Origin: Piscicola geometra
Taxonomy: Eukaryota > Annelida > Clitellata > Hirudinida > Piscicolidae
Reading direction: 5' to 3'
DNA: 64,000 nucleotides
Assembly: GCA_943735955.1 (NCBI GenBank)
Contig: OX030956.1
Location: 14,415,600-14,479,599, forward strand
The notes beneath the pieces were generated by a model, which had not been told where the DNA came from, made no database searches, and saw only the letters and a program-made list of their open reading frames with translations. Both the position numbers and the translations under genes were made by a program. This document shows positions 51,260 through 64,000 of this stretch, one piece after another. The first letter of the stretch is position 1. Each line of letters starts with the position of its first letter.

Positions 51260-52030
51260 TATTAATAAAACACAATCACTTATTTGGTAAGATAAACTTC
51301 AAATTGCTTTTTAAGCCCTTTTCTTCTCAACTTCATGTAGGATTTTAATCGATCTTTTGGCAAAAATTCTACTTCTTTGTGTTTGATTTGCTGAATTGTT
51401 TTTTAAACCATTGTCGAATTAAAAAAAAATTTGTACATGAAATGGTCACGGAACCAATAATCAAACTAAGTTCCAAAAATCAAGTTCATGTCGATCGGTA
51501 AGCGGCAGAAAAGTAAGTAAGGCATCCTACTTTGCATTACTTATATAAGGTATATGTAACAGTCAAAACACGTAATCAGGCATTTCGCGTAAAGCCTGAA
51601 AACACCAGTCATTTCGCGTAATGACCTGTTCACCTTAAGTTGAAGACTAAATCCAATACACGATATTGACATCCTTTATACTGCGCTAAAGGAATTTAAA
51701 AATTTTTTTTTTTCATCAGTACAACAACTCCATTGCTCATTCCAGTATAAGCAGTTGTGAAATCACAAACTTGAATGCTTTTTCACAAATGGTATTGGCC
51801 TAACACCTTAGTTATTCCATAAATATTTATAATCCTTTTCCATCGCTAAAAGTGCGTGCTGAGTGACGAACTTCACTGTGCTGATTATTCAAAAAAACAA
51901 CTTGAAAGACATTTTTTGTGTGATACTCTTGTGGCATAGCGTCAACATCTTTCTCCAGGTACTCGAGCTTTTTCGCACATCTTCATGACTCTTCATAAAA
52001 AACATTTTACTGAATTGATAAATTGAAACT
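51260..52030. repeat. Dispersed repeat, copy B (direct duplicate of 48330-49225)
   Basis: The partner of copy A. It also contains an extra insert at about 51545-51625 (AACAGTCAAAACACGTAATC and onward) that is missing from copy A but resembles 31500-31560, so a second repeat is nested in it. On the minus strand a phrase like GCQYRVLDLVFN is suggestive of a decayed transposase, but this is weak. Confidence 0.6.
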
Positions 52031-53294
52031 AAAAAAACTTTAAAAATTCAAAAATACTGACAAGAAACAGATAATAAGCAAAAGCTAAAAAACTCACACA
52101 AAAAGTATTAATTTATAAAGAACTAAAGTTTTGTCGTTTTTATAATAATACTCTAACGAAATATTTCAATCTGTGACATGGGTGGGGTTTTGTGAAAGAA
52201 AAGAAAAAAGTATTATAACTTCTATAATGGATATATTCATCAACTTTTAAACTGGTTTTAATTTAAACATAGTCTCAGAACCTTGTTAAAATTTGAAAAA
52301 AGTGAGAATGTCATAAGCCTATTGAACACCCTCAAGCACATTATTAAGTGGCTTTTATTACGAAACACAAATTTACTATCGGCAAGACATTTATGACCAA
52401 TAATCTCAAAATGTCTCGTTAATATCACTTTCCAAAATTTAATAATCATTTTAATTCAATTTATACTGCCTCTATCATTTTTATGCCGCCTGTTCGCATG
52501 CAATATTGCTTCGAGTCAATTTTTTAGTGCCAAAATCTATACTATCCTCCACTTATCGAGTTTAAAAATGATTTTAATGGAATTAAGTATTTTATTTCAC
52601 AATATTTCATATTAATGTGTCACAAAAATCCTTTTAACGTTTTAATTTTTGCATATCTATTATCATAAAATTATTATATATTCTAACTATTATAATAATT
52701 TTTTTGGACATTATTAATATATTTCTAGTTTAATTAAACAAAACATAAATAAAAATCCTCTTACTTGAAAATACTTACACAAAATGTCTCTAATTGGAAA
52801 ATAATCCGTAATCATGTACTCATTATAATTCCAGACAAGTTCGAATTGATTAAATTAAAAGTCAGCTCCGTCATATATTGTTTCTATCATGCACCCATAC
52901 ATTTTTCCTTTTTCTTTAAACCAATTGGTAATGGGACCACGATATTTTAATGGGAGTATGGACTAAATTATTTCTATTCTCTACACAAAAAATGTATCAC
53001 AACTTAATTACCAGCGGAGTTTTATAAATCAATTAAGCCTCAAAATTCGCATATTGTTCGCTATGAAAATATAAATATGAACGCACTTTCCTGGGCTGCA
53101 TCGCCATGTTCATATAGTTCAATCGACCATTTCCCAATTGTTTAAACGCCAAAGCTGCTTTTTGTCACTTGCATTCGCACTCTAATTCGGCACTGATTGC
53201 CTCGTGCGAACAACAAAGAGAATTCGCTTTCAATGACAAAAACCAAGCTTGCTCATCGCCGAAATTGCAAATTATTTATCGTCGCTGGAACCAG

Positions 53295-53390
53295 ATTATT
53301 ATTATCATCATCATCATCATCATCACCATCCTCTTATCATTATCAACATTATCATTCTCAATATCACTATAATAATAATAATAATAATTC
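53295..53390. repeat. ATC / AAT compound microsatellite
   Basis: Runs of ATC triplets followed by ATCATT-type units and an AAT run. The open frames crossing it (His/Ile/Ser-rich) are artefacts. Confidence 0.9.
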
Positions 53391-56300
53391 CTCGGAGTCG
53401 CTTTTATGAACTTTTTATTCATAAAAAGTGTTTTCATGATTTAAAACCTATTCGTTTTTACTCTGAATTATTTATAAAATTAGATGATAACTTGTTAAAT
53501 TTTGAATGATAAGTTATCTAAGAAATATTTCCACTCTTAATGGTCTTTTTGGGATAAATAGTCAGAAAAGTCTATGTGAGATATATAAGTGAGCGTTAAT
53601 CCTACTAAGAGCGAATTAATCGTTTTAATTACGCTAGAAATCTTCTACTAAGAGATAAAAAAAAGATAGAAGATAATATTCTATTAAAATGTTCAATTAA
53701 AATAAATAAATAATAAAAATCTAATAAATTTATTTAATCGTTTAATCAAATTTGTAACATTTTAGGTTGTCATAATTTTATTTAAATATTTGTGAAAGTA
53801 TTATATAGTTTTGAATGTTAGAAAACCAGCATTGACGGTATTTTTCATGAAATTTACGTGCCCTTAACGATTTGATTTGTTAAAACTTTTCCAATAACCA
53901 CTTTTTATTCATAACTGAATAAAAATTATTATAAAAATTGAATACTGTTAATATATATGTTTTAAGTATTTCTATTGGTATTTTAACATCTTATTATTTG
54001 CTATTATTCTCGAACATATATACTTATATAAAGAACGCCTAATGCGATAGATGAATTCTTTGCTCGCTGGAAAGTTATAGAGAAGCAAACTGAAAATAAT
54101 GAGATTTTTAATGATTGACTTTTTAGTAAATTTATTGTGTATTTTCAGACCATAAAGCTCAACCATCAAATAGTAGTTTTCAACATTAAAATATACTTTT
54201 TTTAAACTCTTAAATCATTTTTTATTTAATAATTTTAAATAAACTTGAAAAGAATAAGCTTAACTTATTTTGAAATGTTAAAAATAAAGAAATATGTACA
54301 CTGAAATATATTGCAAGTCATCGATTTTCCAAGGTAAAATACATTGTTTATAGAATCAAAAATATCAAGTGAATATATGTTCCAATAAAGAATACCACTT
54401 TTATCGAATTTTTTTTCAATTAGTGAAAATGTAATTCATTATGTTTCAAATAAATTGTTAATAATTTTTTAGCAAAATGTTTAAATTAAAAGTCATTTAT
54501 CATGGTGGTCACAACAGGAAAGTGACCCATGTGTCAAGCCCAAACATTCAAAACGTTGGCTCATCGCTTCATTAAAAATCACTCCAATGATTAATCTGTA
54601 ATTTCGAAATTGGATTAGTTTTTCAAAACACGCTAAAATCATAAAAATGACAAAACTATGCTAGAAGGGGCTTCTTAATATATTCTATAAATTTATCTTT
54701 TTAAATAATTGTTTTATAAGAGAAATTTAAAACGAACATTTTAAAAGTTTCGACTTTAGAAAACAATTGTCGAATTTAACATACTCCAATTCCCTTTGCA
54801 ATTGTTTATTTTAGTATCCGCAGTGTTTGAATAAGCCATTTAAGATAGCAAGTAGACAGTGATAGTGTGATTTGAGACTAAGAGCCGCTACTGGTTTGCA
54901 AGCTTGTTTGTTTTTTGGAGTAAATGGATTTTTTTCCAAGTGTTTAGTGCTTTCGAGTTGGTTAGGTAATTATGTTTATCTCAAGCAGGAACTCTTCTGA
55001 GAGAAATAAAAAAGTAGCCAGAGTTCAAATTTTGTTTCTAAAGAAATATTTAACAAAGATTTTCATTTTTAAGTTTTAAAAATAGTAAATATAAAAATAA
55101 TGAATTCAAATCAATAAAAAAAGATTCTAAAAGTATTTTTTTAAAAGAAATTTTTTTGTATGATCGATTGCTCTAGTTTTTTACAACGCCAAAAAACTTA
55201 CTATGAGAGCAAAATCAAAACCAAAGGTTTTATGAGAGTAAAAACGAGAATTAAAAGAAAAATTAGTCAATTTGATTGCTGATATCACAATATCCGGCTC
55301 AGAATAGTTCGTAACTACTATTTACTAAATAGTGTGAAATGTTTTTCTAAACCAGGCTGTGATAATAAAGTCGTCTATGAATTAGATTAACATTCTATTT
55401 GCCTAAACTTTTTATATATACCAATGAATTCTCATTAGTAACCTGTACACATTTCCAGGCGCTTCAATAATTCAAAGACAATGGTAGTTATTAAAAACCG
55501 GAATAATGACAATTATATTTTGAAAAAACTTCATAATATGTTTTTACATTTGCATAAATTTTGTATAGTTTTATTTTCTCAAATTAAGAATATTTAGTCA
55601 CTACGCGGCGATTTCGATCTTTTGAAAATGTGCGCAATGACAAATTGTATGCAAAGAGAATAAGCAATGCGATATGAGGCTCAATGACCGTAAACACACA
55701 ATAATATTTGTAAAACCAAACTCGATAACAAAAAAATACAATCCTTTATAAAATATATCTTTCGCTTAGCGTACAATGTATAAGTTATATAGTATATACC
55801 ATATTGACCCTGGAAATGCACCAATGAGTCTTCAAGGTGCATGTCACAAAACTATAAACAAAATAAACTTTTCTTCCTAACACGTAAAAATAATTAGAAA
55901 TACATATTTTAAAGACGCAGAAAATCTTTTAAATAAAGCCTCAAATGATAGGATTAGAAACTTAGGTGAGTTTTAAATAAAAATCTTTTCATCCAGTGGA
56001 TAGATTTCAATTTATGATCTAGTTTCCAGTTCTCATGACAATAAATCAACCACGCAAGCAATATGAGCGTTGGATTCTTTCATTTATTCCATCTCCTTTT
56101 TTCTTTCCACGAATTTAGGACTTATGCGTGCATATTTTTACTTAAGGATCAAACAACACATTCATCTATGCAAACTATGTTTTTTCTTTTAAAATAGCCA
56201 TAGATAATAGATAATATAAGCAATAAATAGCATTTAAAACGAGGATTCAAATAGGCATGCAACAGCCAAGCAATTCAAGAAACTTCAATGCAATTTCTAC

Positions 56301-56682
56301 ATACGCTCTAAAAAGAATTTATCTTTACAATAATTTGGGAATTGAGACATTTTTGCCCAGTAGGTTCAAAGTTGTATTTTATTTTTATAAGCCGTATGAA
56401 TATCTTGAAATTAGTTGAAACCATTATTACGAAAAAACCTAAAACAGTAATATATTTTGAGAACCTTTCAAAAGTTATATATTTTAAAAAACCTTTTAAA
56501 AGTTTTAATTTTCAAAAAAAAAAATTGAAATATGTGTGTAAATTCTTCAAACTTAAACTATAATCAACTGTATAATTATGTTTTTCTTTAGATAATACTC
56601 ACAATTCAAGATTAATGAGGTTTAATTAATGTGAAAAACTGAAAAGACGATTTTTTTCTTTTTGAATTCGACGATTGATAGA

Positions 56683-58851
56683 ATGAAAATATTCAGTAAA
56701 ACCGCGAAGACTATTAGCGTCGTCTGTATTTTCACGCTGGTCTGCTCTCAAGCGAATTATACAGACGTTTTGAGTGCTTCTTCTCATATTTCTGAAAAGA
56801 TTAAAGAAACTTTCATCAGCCTACGTGTCAATAAAGAAAATATTCAGAATAGCTTTTTTGAAACTTATTTGATTGATAGTAACAATAAAAGTGAAATTAA
56901 TAACAGGGATGAGTTAAATGATGTAATATCCGGAAAAAATATATCTTTTAATAAATTCAGTAAAAAAGAAAATCTGATTAATATGGAAAAAATGTTTAGT
57001 CATTCAAATAGAAAATCCGATATGAAAGTATTTCACAAAATAAATTACCTCATCAACAACAATATCCACCGAAACGTTAAGCAGAAATATCAACAAGGTG
57101 GAAAAAGCATTAATAACAGAGGCAAACATGGAAACTTTGATTACTACATTTATAAAAATAAGTTTCAAGCTACAAATAACCCTAGCATACACCAAAACAG
57201 CAGCTATACAAAACGCCACACTTTGAGTATGATTCCTAGCAAGCGAAACAAAGAAATGACGAGAAATGCAGTCCCTCTTTTGGCAGGTTTCTCTAAATTA
57301 CGAAAAAGAGACGCAAAGTTTCTGATAGATGACAAATTAATCTTCTTTGATGGAAGCGAGCAATCTTACGTCATTATGAACGCAGAATGGCCATTGAGCG
57401 AAAGCCAGAAGATGTCACCAAAAAACTTCACTTTTTCCTTCAATTTAGATATTGCCTCAGCTAATTTGAACGTTGCGACGGGGTTATTAATGGTAATAAG
57501 GGAAATGCATGAAAAAAGCAAATTATTAGATGAAAAAAAGATGGTGGGAAATCGGTACAAAAATGCCTGGAAGCAAGAAGGATGGGGGAAAGAATTTTTG
57601 CAAAAAGAAATTAACGAAAATGAGAAAATGGAAAAACAAAAAAGCTTAAGTGAAAAAAGTTATGGTGGATATTACGAGTTGAAGTTAGTCGAGGGAGTTC
57701 TGAAGCTGAAGTACCGGAAAATACTGAAGTGCGATAAAAGACAGGCAAGTGATAAACACAATAAAGATCCGGAAACGACAAAAAAAACTAAGAAAGAAAA
57801 AAAGAATATAAATATAAACAAAAGTGAAAATGCTGACTACAAGAAAACAAACTTGAAATCATCATTTCAGTTTAAATTATTTCAAGGGCTGATTTTGACG
57901 TCTTCAGGAATTTTGAAAAACGAAGAGTGGGAAAATGTGGAATTGAAGGTTGGTGGAAATGAGAAAGGGGGATGGTTGGAGGTGGTCGTGGCTGGAAGAC
58001 TGCAAGCCAGCAAAAGCTTCAGCTGTGATGATGACGATGGTGATGACGATGGTGATGGTGAATATGATGATCAATGGATTGGAGAAAACTCAGAAATTAA
58101 AAATAACTTTCACCAAACTCAAAATGAATTTGAAAAATCGAATAACGGTGCTTATGATAATTATAATGATAATAAAAACGCTTATTCATGCAAATCAAAA
58201 ATGTTCGAAATTTATTTGGGAGGATATAAAACACACGAAAGTAATTACGGAAACAATTACAGATACAAAAACAGCATTATCACCACAACTGATATACATC
58301 ATAAAGAAAATTTTGGTATAAAGAGAAAAAATTTAAAGCGGCACAACGTAAATAGAGAAAATAAAAATCATGAAAAAGAAGAAAAAGTTACAGACGACAT
58401 TTATATCAAGATGGATCACCCGGAGAGCAGCAAGGATGAGTTGCGTTTGTCATGCATGGAACCATCTTTCAGAGGATTTATGAAGAATATTAAGTCATTT
58501 CTCTTCTACGGTCGCCACTCTGTCACAAGACAAGCATCAGCTAGCAGTTTGGTGTTTCAGGGCAGCGGAGTGCAAGTAAGACATGAAAATTCATAGAATA
58601 TAATTTTTTCTAGATAAAACTAAATTTCATGTCAGTTTTTCATTATAATACCATGACATTTTCTTGTCAGATGTTAAAGGTTTCTTCTGATGCTTTTCAA
58701 AATGGAGACTTTTTAGGAAAAATAATTCAAGAAGACGCGTGCGTGTGGAGCAAAGAGTGCAAGAACGGAGGCAGATGTGTTGGGGGAGGCGACAGGGAAG
58801 TTTCGTGTGTGTGCACCGGCACTTATCACCACGGGAACTACTGCCAGCATG
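56683..58851 (+). CDS. Neurexin-like protein, N-terminal part: signal peptide, expanded LNS1 domain, EGF
   Basis: Neurexins are presynaptic adhesion receptors. Exon 1 (56683-58575) starts at ATG 56683 with a signal peptide (MKIFSKTAKTISVVCIFTLV). The LNS/laminin-G domain begins near residue 215 (IFFDGSEQSYVIMNAEWPLS, then FTFSFNLDIAS...TGLLMVI) and ends near residue 625 (SFRGFMKNIKSFLFYGRHS ... GSGVQ, matching the GFKGLILDLKYG and GSRGVQ blocks of alpha-neurexin LNS1). Exon 2 (58671-58851, phase 0 to phase 1) adds a six-cysteine EGF (C-x5-C-x5-C-x9-C-x-C-x9-C, residues 655-689), as in neurexin. The domain is about twice the usual size because of Lys/Asn/Asp-rich insertions (including an Asp-rich run) and is preceded by a 190-residue low-complexity leader. 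Exons beyond 58851 are not seen, so the protein is partial. Another LNS-EGF protein remains possible. Confidence 0.75.
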
Positions 58852-61372
58852 GTGGGTGGCTCAGTAACTAGTTGGATGCTGATTGATGGAAAGTGAGAGT
58901 GGCTTATAAGAGAGATTGAATACGCGTTGTTTCGCTTCATTAGTTTGTTATGTCAAATTGATTCGAGAAAACATTTTGTACGTCTACAAAACAGAAAATT
59001 TTGAAAATATTGAATGAATTGTTCGAACTAGATATAAAAAAAGTGACAAGAACTTAGTTATATATTGATGGATATAAGAAAGATTGAATTTTAATAAAAT
59101 AGTATTAGTTTCAGCTGTGCTCTTAGGTAAATTTACATTATTTTACACTTGTATACAAAAATGAAAAATAATTTTATTTGAAAAAAATTATTATTCTAAT
59201 ATTTAATCAAATTGGCAACCAAACAGATTACTAATAAGCTGTCAACAATTTTGACAATTTTTAGCTTTAAAAACTTGAAAAAACAATATTTACATTAAAA
59301 AAAAACTTTTTTCAATACCTTTTTATTTTGTAAAATAAAGTTTTGAACTTTATTAAATAAACTTAAAATGAATTTTTCAGCGTTTATAAAAGATGTTAAT
59401 TCAAGTCACAGCTTTAAACAATTTTTTCTAATAGTAAACTTTAATATTTAAAAATGTTACGCTAAAGCATCCAGACATACGATCTAAAATGCGGTATCGA
59501 TTTTCTCGGATTTTGATATGAAACAAACTTTCAAAAAATACAATAATGCTTGTACAAAAACTTTGATAACTCGACGCGGAAAGTTAATCATCCGCAATTG
59601 AGATGACGAAAGACAGTGTGCATTGGGGAAGACGGGTCATTATGAAGAATAGATAAAAGTTTGGAAAACTAGTTATTGTGACTGTCATTTTCAGAACCAA
59701 ATCTGAATTGAATGTTAAAAGTTTTAAAGGCCAGCGTCTTCGAATAGCTTTCATCTCAAATGAAATGACCGGTGAAAATTGCTTCGCAAATGTTTTTGAA
59801 AACTTGTAAATTGCTTTTAAAAACCAAATTTTTTTACTTACTTTTTTTAAAAAAACTTTTAAAAAGATGATTTATAATTTTATATTTTATTTTCAAAAGC
59901 ATAACCATTCATATAGTTTTTAGTTTGTAACATTCTGAAAAAGGCTTCTAAGCTGTTGAAACAATATTTCAGTTAAAAAAAGATATTCATAGATTTAATT
60001 TCAGTATTATAAAGGTTATAAAAAAATTAATTTTGATAATTTCAAATCAAAAGTTATTTTCAAATGTCCAAAATTTCATGTTTTTTTCATTTAATTATAA
60101 CTTGAAATTCTTTCAACTTGAAAAAAACTTGAATCTTTCAAAGAAGTATCTTCCATTAACAAATGATTTCGATAACATTTTTAGAAGAGACAGGGTCAAG
60201 AGGAAGAGATCGTCATTTTGACCCGTGTTTCAGAATTTATTGAACTAACTAAACTATGATAAGGATACTGGAGCTGTTGTTCTAGCTTATTATAAAAAAT
60301 AATTTATTAGCTTATTTATAAAAATTGAAAAACTACCGCAAAGAATTGAGGCGCTAAATTATAGGTAATTACGGAAATTCCGGATTTCCTTCTATTCTCT
60401 TATTCTATGGTGTCAGAGAAGACGGAAGAACCCAAACTTTAAAAAAATGTTGGTTTCAGTGCTCTAAAAATGCCCTATAGTTTTTTTTATCCAAAATCAT
60501 TTTCTAAGACAAAAAAAATGTTACAAAATGAATTCAAGCATTCTTACAAGCACACCAATGAAAAAAATGTTGTTAAAAAACAGAAAAAAACAAGAATGTT
60601 TTTATAAACAAATAAAAAAGTTCGTGAAGCTGGAGAAATAGTTTTGAAAAACTTAAACCAAGTTCATGTAGACCTAACTATGTAAGATCTAGGCAAAACT
60701 GTTCAGTTGCCCCAACCTCAAAGGATGGTGTGGTAAAATGTCCTTTTGTTGATGAAGATTATTTTAATCTTAGAAAAAATAAATAGATTCAGTGTATTAC
60801 AATAATTTTCATTGGCTCTGAAAATAATATATAAAAAAATAAATGGTTAACATAGTCAATTTGTCCCGGTCTTCCCAATAACTTTTATGATGAATGCTTT
60901 TGAACAATGCGTAGGGTTTGTTGTCCTAATGCACACAACGTGATCAAATAAATAAAATATATTTAATTACTAGAAGCTTCAAGCACTAAGAAAATATTTT
61001 TGCTAACAAAAAGAAAAAAACAAAATGCTGGTTTAATAAACAAGTCTAAATAGTTTAATATTTGTGATAGTATCAGGAGTAATTTGAGCATTATCAAAAA
61101 ACAAAATGTTCAGTTACCTACATTCTCATTATCATCTTCTTAAGGGCATTTCAAATCTTAAAATATTTTATTAATATCATTGCGAATTAATTTTTATTGA
61201 AACTTTAACACATTACTTTTTTCCTGAATAAAAAATAGATGCCATTTTCAAAATGTACAATTTTTTTATATGAATTAGTTTAGATTGAAGCACTTTTAAA
61301 ATACTTAGAACCAAATTACCAAAAGAAAGCACTTCGCATAATTTATAAATACAAGTTTTTTTACGTTGACAG
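58852..61372. other. Intron or spacer downstream of the neurexin-like EGF exon
   Basis: AT-rich, with no further LNS or EGF exon visible. Short GC-richer patches at about 59570-59650 and 60680-60760 share a GGGAAGAC-type phrase with 60860-60880 in inverted orientation, hinting at a dispersed repeat. No call is made. Confidence 0.45.
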
Positions 61373-61511
61373 CTTGGAAGTGATAAATTATACAAGAGTG
61401 CCAACTTCGTTTTGCGACTTTGTGGACAAGACTGTATACTCCGTCACTTCGCATTACTTCCCGAGCACGTCTTACTTCATGACCGAGCTCAAGCGCCTTC
61501 GAAACCTTTAA
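61373..61511 (+). CDS. Candidate terminal coding exon of unknown gene
   Basis: A GC-richer island in AT-rich DNA. It follows an acceptor-like tttttttacgttgacag and is open for 45 codons from 61374 to TAA at 61509-61511. It reads LEVINYTRVPTSFCDFVDKT...SHYFPSTSYFMTELKRL, with codon use (AAG, TTC, GAC, CTC) like the real genes here. AATAAA follows 8 nt after the stop (61519-61524). The exon needs an upstream phase-2 donor, so it cannot join the neurexin-like exon at 58851 (phase 1) directly. A second frame (LGSDKLYKSANFVLRLCG...) is also open through most of it. I do not recognise the product. Confidence 0.4.
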
Positions 61512-61518
61512 AACGTTG

Positions 61519-61524
61519 AATAAA
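61519..61524 (+). terminator. Candidate poly(A) signal of the orphan exon
   Basis: AATAAA, 8 nt after the TAA that closes the candidate exon at 61373-61511. Confidence 0.4.
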
Positions 61525-64000
61525 GATGTTTTATATAAAAATAAATATTTTGAGAAACAATTGAATTAATTTTTGTTTAATTTTTTATCTATAAATATTA
61601 ATAACTTCTGAGGTTTAGTGCGTTAATCCATGTCTTCATAAACGCTCAAAAGATTTTTTTATCGAAAAACGAAAAGAGAACTTAGAGTATTTCACGTTTG
61701 AGCCCTCAGGAGTCGAAATGACATAGCAGGTAAAAGTGCCATCAATATAATGCTAGACACCTGTGACATCCTCAAATGGAAGAAAAATAACTTACACTTT
61801 ATGTTAAAAATAATATGTTTAGAAAACTAATGGATTCAATAACAAGCTCACTAAAATAGATAAATATGCTTAAATTTCATCATTACTCTAAATAATCCAA
61901 TTTTTTAATATTTAGACATGAACTGAGATTTAAAAATGAAATTATATGATGAAATGATAAAAAGTCCTAACTTGCAGGATTGAAATATTAATAGAAATAG
62001 TTGTTTTTAATATTTTGATTTTTCAATTCGAAAATACTTAAAGGTTTTTTCAATTCATAGTTAATTTAACCTAACGTAAAAACCATTTGGCTACTCTTTT
62101 ACCATGAGACTCATTACAGAAGTTTTATTTAAGAAACAATTCGCTATATCTTTTGTGTTCCTACCCAAATGAGAATTAATGTTATAAGACACATTTTTGT
62201 GAAAGTCTACTATGTAAAACTAAGTAAAACTACGGGTCAAAAATATTTTCTCGATTCAATAAGGAAGAAATGTAAAACTTTTAGGATTCAAACATTTTTT
62301 TACAAACGCTAATATATTAAGTAAATTTTCATTTGTGAAAGGTTAAGTATACGACACATTTTATTAGTGTTCTTTTTAATTAAACAAGAATTATTTCTGT
62401 AGATTTACTCGTCACAATGTCAACGTGACTTGGTAGTAAAGAGTGAATTTCAAATGTCCTGGCAATGAGATGTTAAGTCTTGCTCGACCTCGAAAACATA
62501 ATTAACACAAAATTGTGCGAAAGACGAAAATAATTTTTTGAAATTGAAACTTGTCAAATTTTGCTACAATGAATAGAAGTCAAATTTTTAGATTTAAACT
62601 AGTTTAGATGCTTAAAAACAGAGCTTTTGTGGCCATGAAATAGGAACTTCAGATCTATGTCAGTTTGAATGCAACTGAAAAACTCGACGATAGGTATTGA
62701 AGTGTTATTTTAAAGAATCGTTTTATTTTTTTATGTTCAAATGGTAGGCATAAAATAAATTAGTCAGATAATAAAGGCTATATGTCGATTCGCTTTTAAT
62801 GGCAAGGTGGTAACTGTAGATTAGAACCCACCAATAGAAAGTTCGGAAATAAAATCTTAATCACGTTTAAATTTTTAATTTATAAAACTTATGTATCTAA
62901 GAACTTTGAGCAACCGAATATTTTGTTTGAAGAAACAAAAGACAATATAATAATTATCGTTTTTAAGATGGCGTAAACCCAAAGTTGCTATGAAGTGGAT
63001 GCTGAAAATCGAATAAACATTTGTCATTTCTTAAAAGAATATTTAATATAAGATTACGGCTTTTTTATTTAGTTAATTTTTTATATTAAATTGAAGTAAC
63101 AAACGTTTTTTTAAAATTTACAAATCTGTAGGAAAAGTGAGATTTTTAATCTAAAGTTTAAATGAGTTTTTATAAAGATTTCTTATATGGATGACACATA
63201 TTCAATGAATAGTTCTTTACAAATTATTGCAGGCATCGCTACCATAAACTTAAAATACAATTTTAGAGAATTTTACATATTTTTTAAACATACTTTTATA
63301 AGTTTTAGATACAAAATGTATAAGCTTTTTGTTTGAAGAAAAGTTTTATAATGTATTAAAACTACTTTTTCAGTTTTTTCCGACATTGACACTTGATCAC
63401 TTAGATAGCACTTTCGCAATAAGGCTTATCATGTAAATTCCCGATCCGTAACGCCCTCCAAACACAATTATATAGAACCTATATCTTTTCTTCTTAAAAA
63501 TAAAACATTCTTTTTCCTATTTTTTTTGAAAAAATATCTTTAAAAAAACCTATTTATTTTCCATTAAAACTGACAAATATGAACAATAAAATGTTTTAAA
63601 ATAAATAAATAAAAGTTGTTTTTATACCTAAAAATTAAAATTTAGATTCTTAAAATTAGACATTAACAGTATTGCCTTCTTGGGTGTTTGCAGAGGTTAA
63701 CACAATCCCCCTGATGTGAAGGCTCTGCTTCGTGCGAACCCCTAGTAGTGACTACTCACACAACCGAAAATAAAATCAATTAAATAATTTTTATGAAAAA
63801 AAAATTGTTTTATTTGTTTATAACATTTTGTATTCAGATCATTTCATAACTTTGTTGATTTATTTTTTGAGAAAAATATCTTTTAGTTTAGATGACTCGA
63901 CGACGCTATACCGGGAGTTTAACGAAGTTCGTCTAATTAAATTACCTATTTTACATATTTTGTTTTTCATCCCTAATTTATTTTTTGAAAAGAATATATG
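61525..64000. other. AT-rich spacer to the end of the window
   Basis: I see no gene. A small GC-richer island lies at about 63680-63760 (CAATCCCCCTGATGTGAAGG). Its minus strand has a short open frame (GVRTKQSLHIRGIVLTSANT) that may belong to a dispersed repeat; it is too short to call. Confidence 0.5.

Larger units (their letters stand above)
49226..56682. other. Long AT-rich spacer upstream of the neurexin-like gene
   Basis: Apart from the repeats listed separately (copy B at 51260-52030, microsatellite at 53295-53390), I see no gene, RNA gene or recognisable element. Open frames here are short and AT-driven. The 5' UTR exon(s) and promoter of the neurexin-like gene could lie in this interval but cannot be located by eye. 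Confidence 0.55.

Noticed and set aside
53169..53509. Overlapping His/Ile/Ser-rich ORFs
   Set aside because: They are generated by the ATC/AAT microsatellite.
1..64000. CRISPR arrays, operons, prokaryotic promoters or phage elements
   Set aside because: The introns, LINEs, EGF and collagen genes show this is animal nuclear DNA. The minisatellite has no spacers and is not a CRISPR array.

Overview
This window looks like nuclear DNA of an invertebrate animal. The genes are split by GT-AG introns, the intergenic DNA is strongly AT-rich, and it carries CR1/L2-type LINE remnants, a hAT-like MITE and microsatellites. No rRNA or tRNA gene was recognised. I suspect an annelid, because the dominant gene resembles a cuticle collagen: a micrometre-scale Gly-X-Y helix with many Thr in the Y position. 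That is an inference, not a demonstrated placement.

Layout. 1-4860 (+) holds the 3' end of a mitochondrial glycerol-3-phosphate dehydrogenase gene (GPD2). Its intron is filled by about 4 kb of a 13-bp minisatellite. 6527-32716 (-) is one complete giant gene of 28 coding exons. The spliced frame closes exactly (17,046 nt, about 5,681 residues) and predicts a signal peptide, a beta-rich N-terminal domain, about 5,180 residues of almost uninterrupted collagen helix, EGF modules, one transmembrane segment and a short basic/acidic tail. A 5'-truncated CR1/L2 LINE lies antisense in its sixth intron. 32717-38871 is a gene-poor spacer with a decayed LINE and simple repeats. 38872-42625 (+) is a complete 10-exon organic anion transporter (SLCO/OATP family, about 715 residues). 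It lies tail-to-tail with a complete 5-exon SPRYD7 gene at 43254-45431 (-, 195 residues).

45.4-56.7 kb is repeat-rich spacer. It holds LINE 3' fragments, a 660-bp hAT-like MITE with perfect 15-bp terminal inverted repeats inserted into one of them, and two diverged copies of an approximately 0.8-kb repeat. 56683-58851 (+) is the 5' end of a neurexin-like gene (signal peptide, an unusually expanded LNS/laminin-G domain, EGF), whose remainder is not visible. An orphan candidate terminal exon lies at 61373-61511.

The genes do not form a pathway or operon; each is an independent eukaryotic gene. The most notable object is the collagen gene. A type I transmembrane collagen with a helix predicted to be about 1.5 micrometres long differs from the classical membrane collagens, which are type II proteins with far shorter helices.
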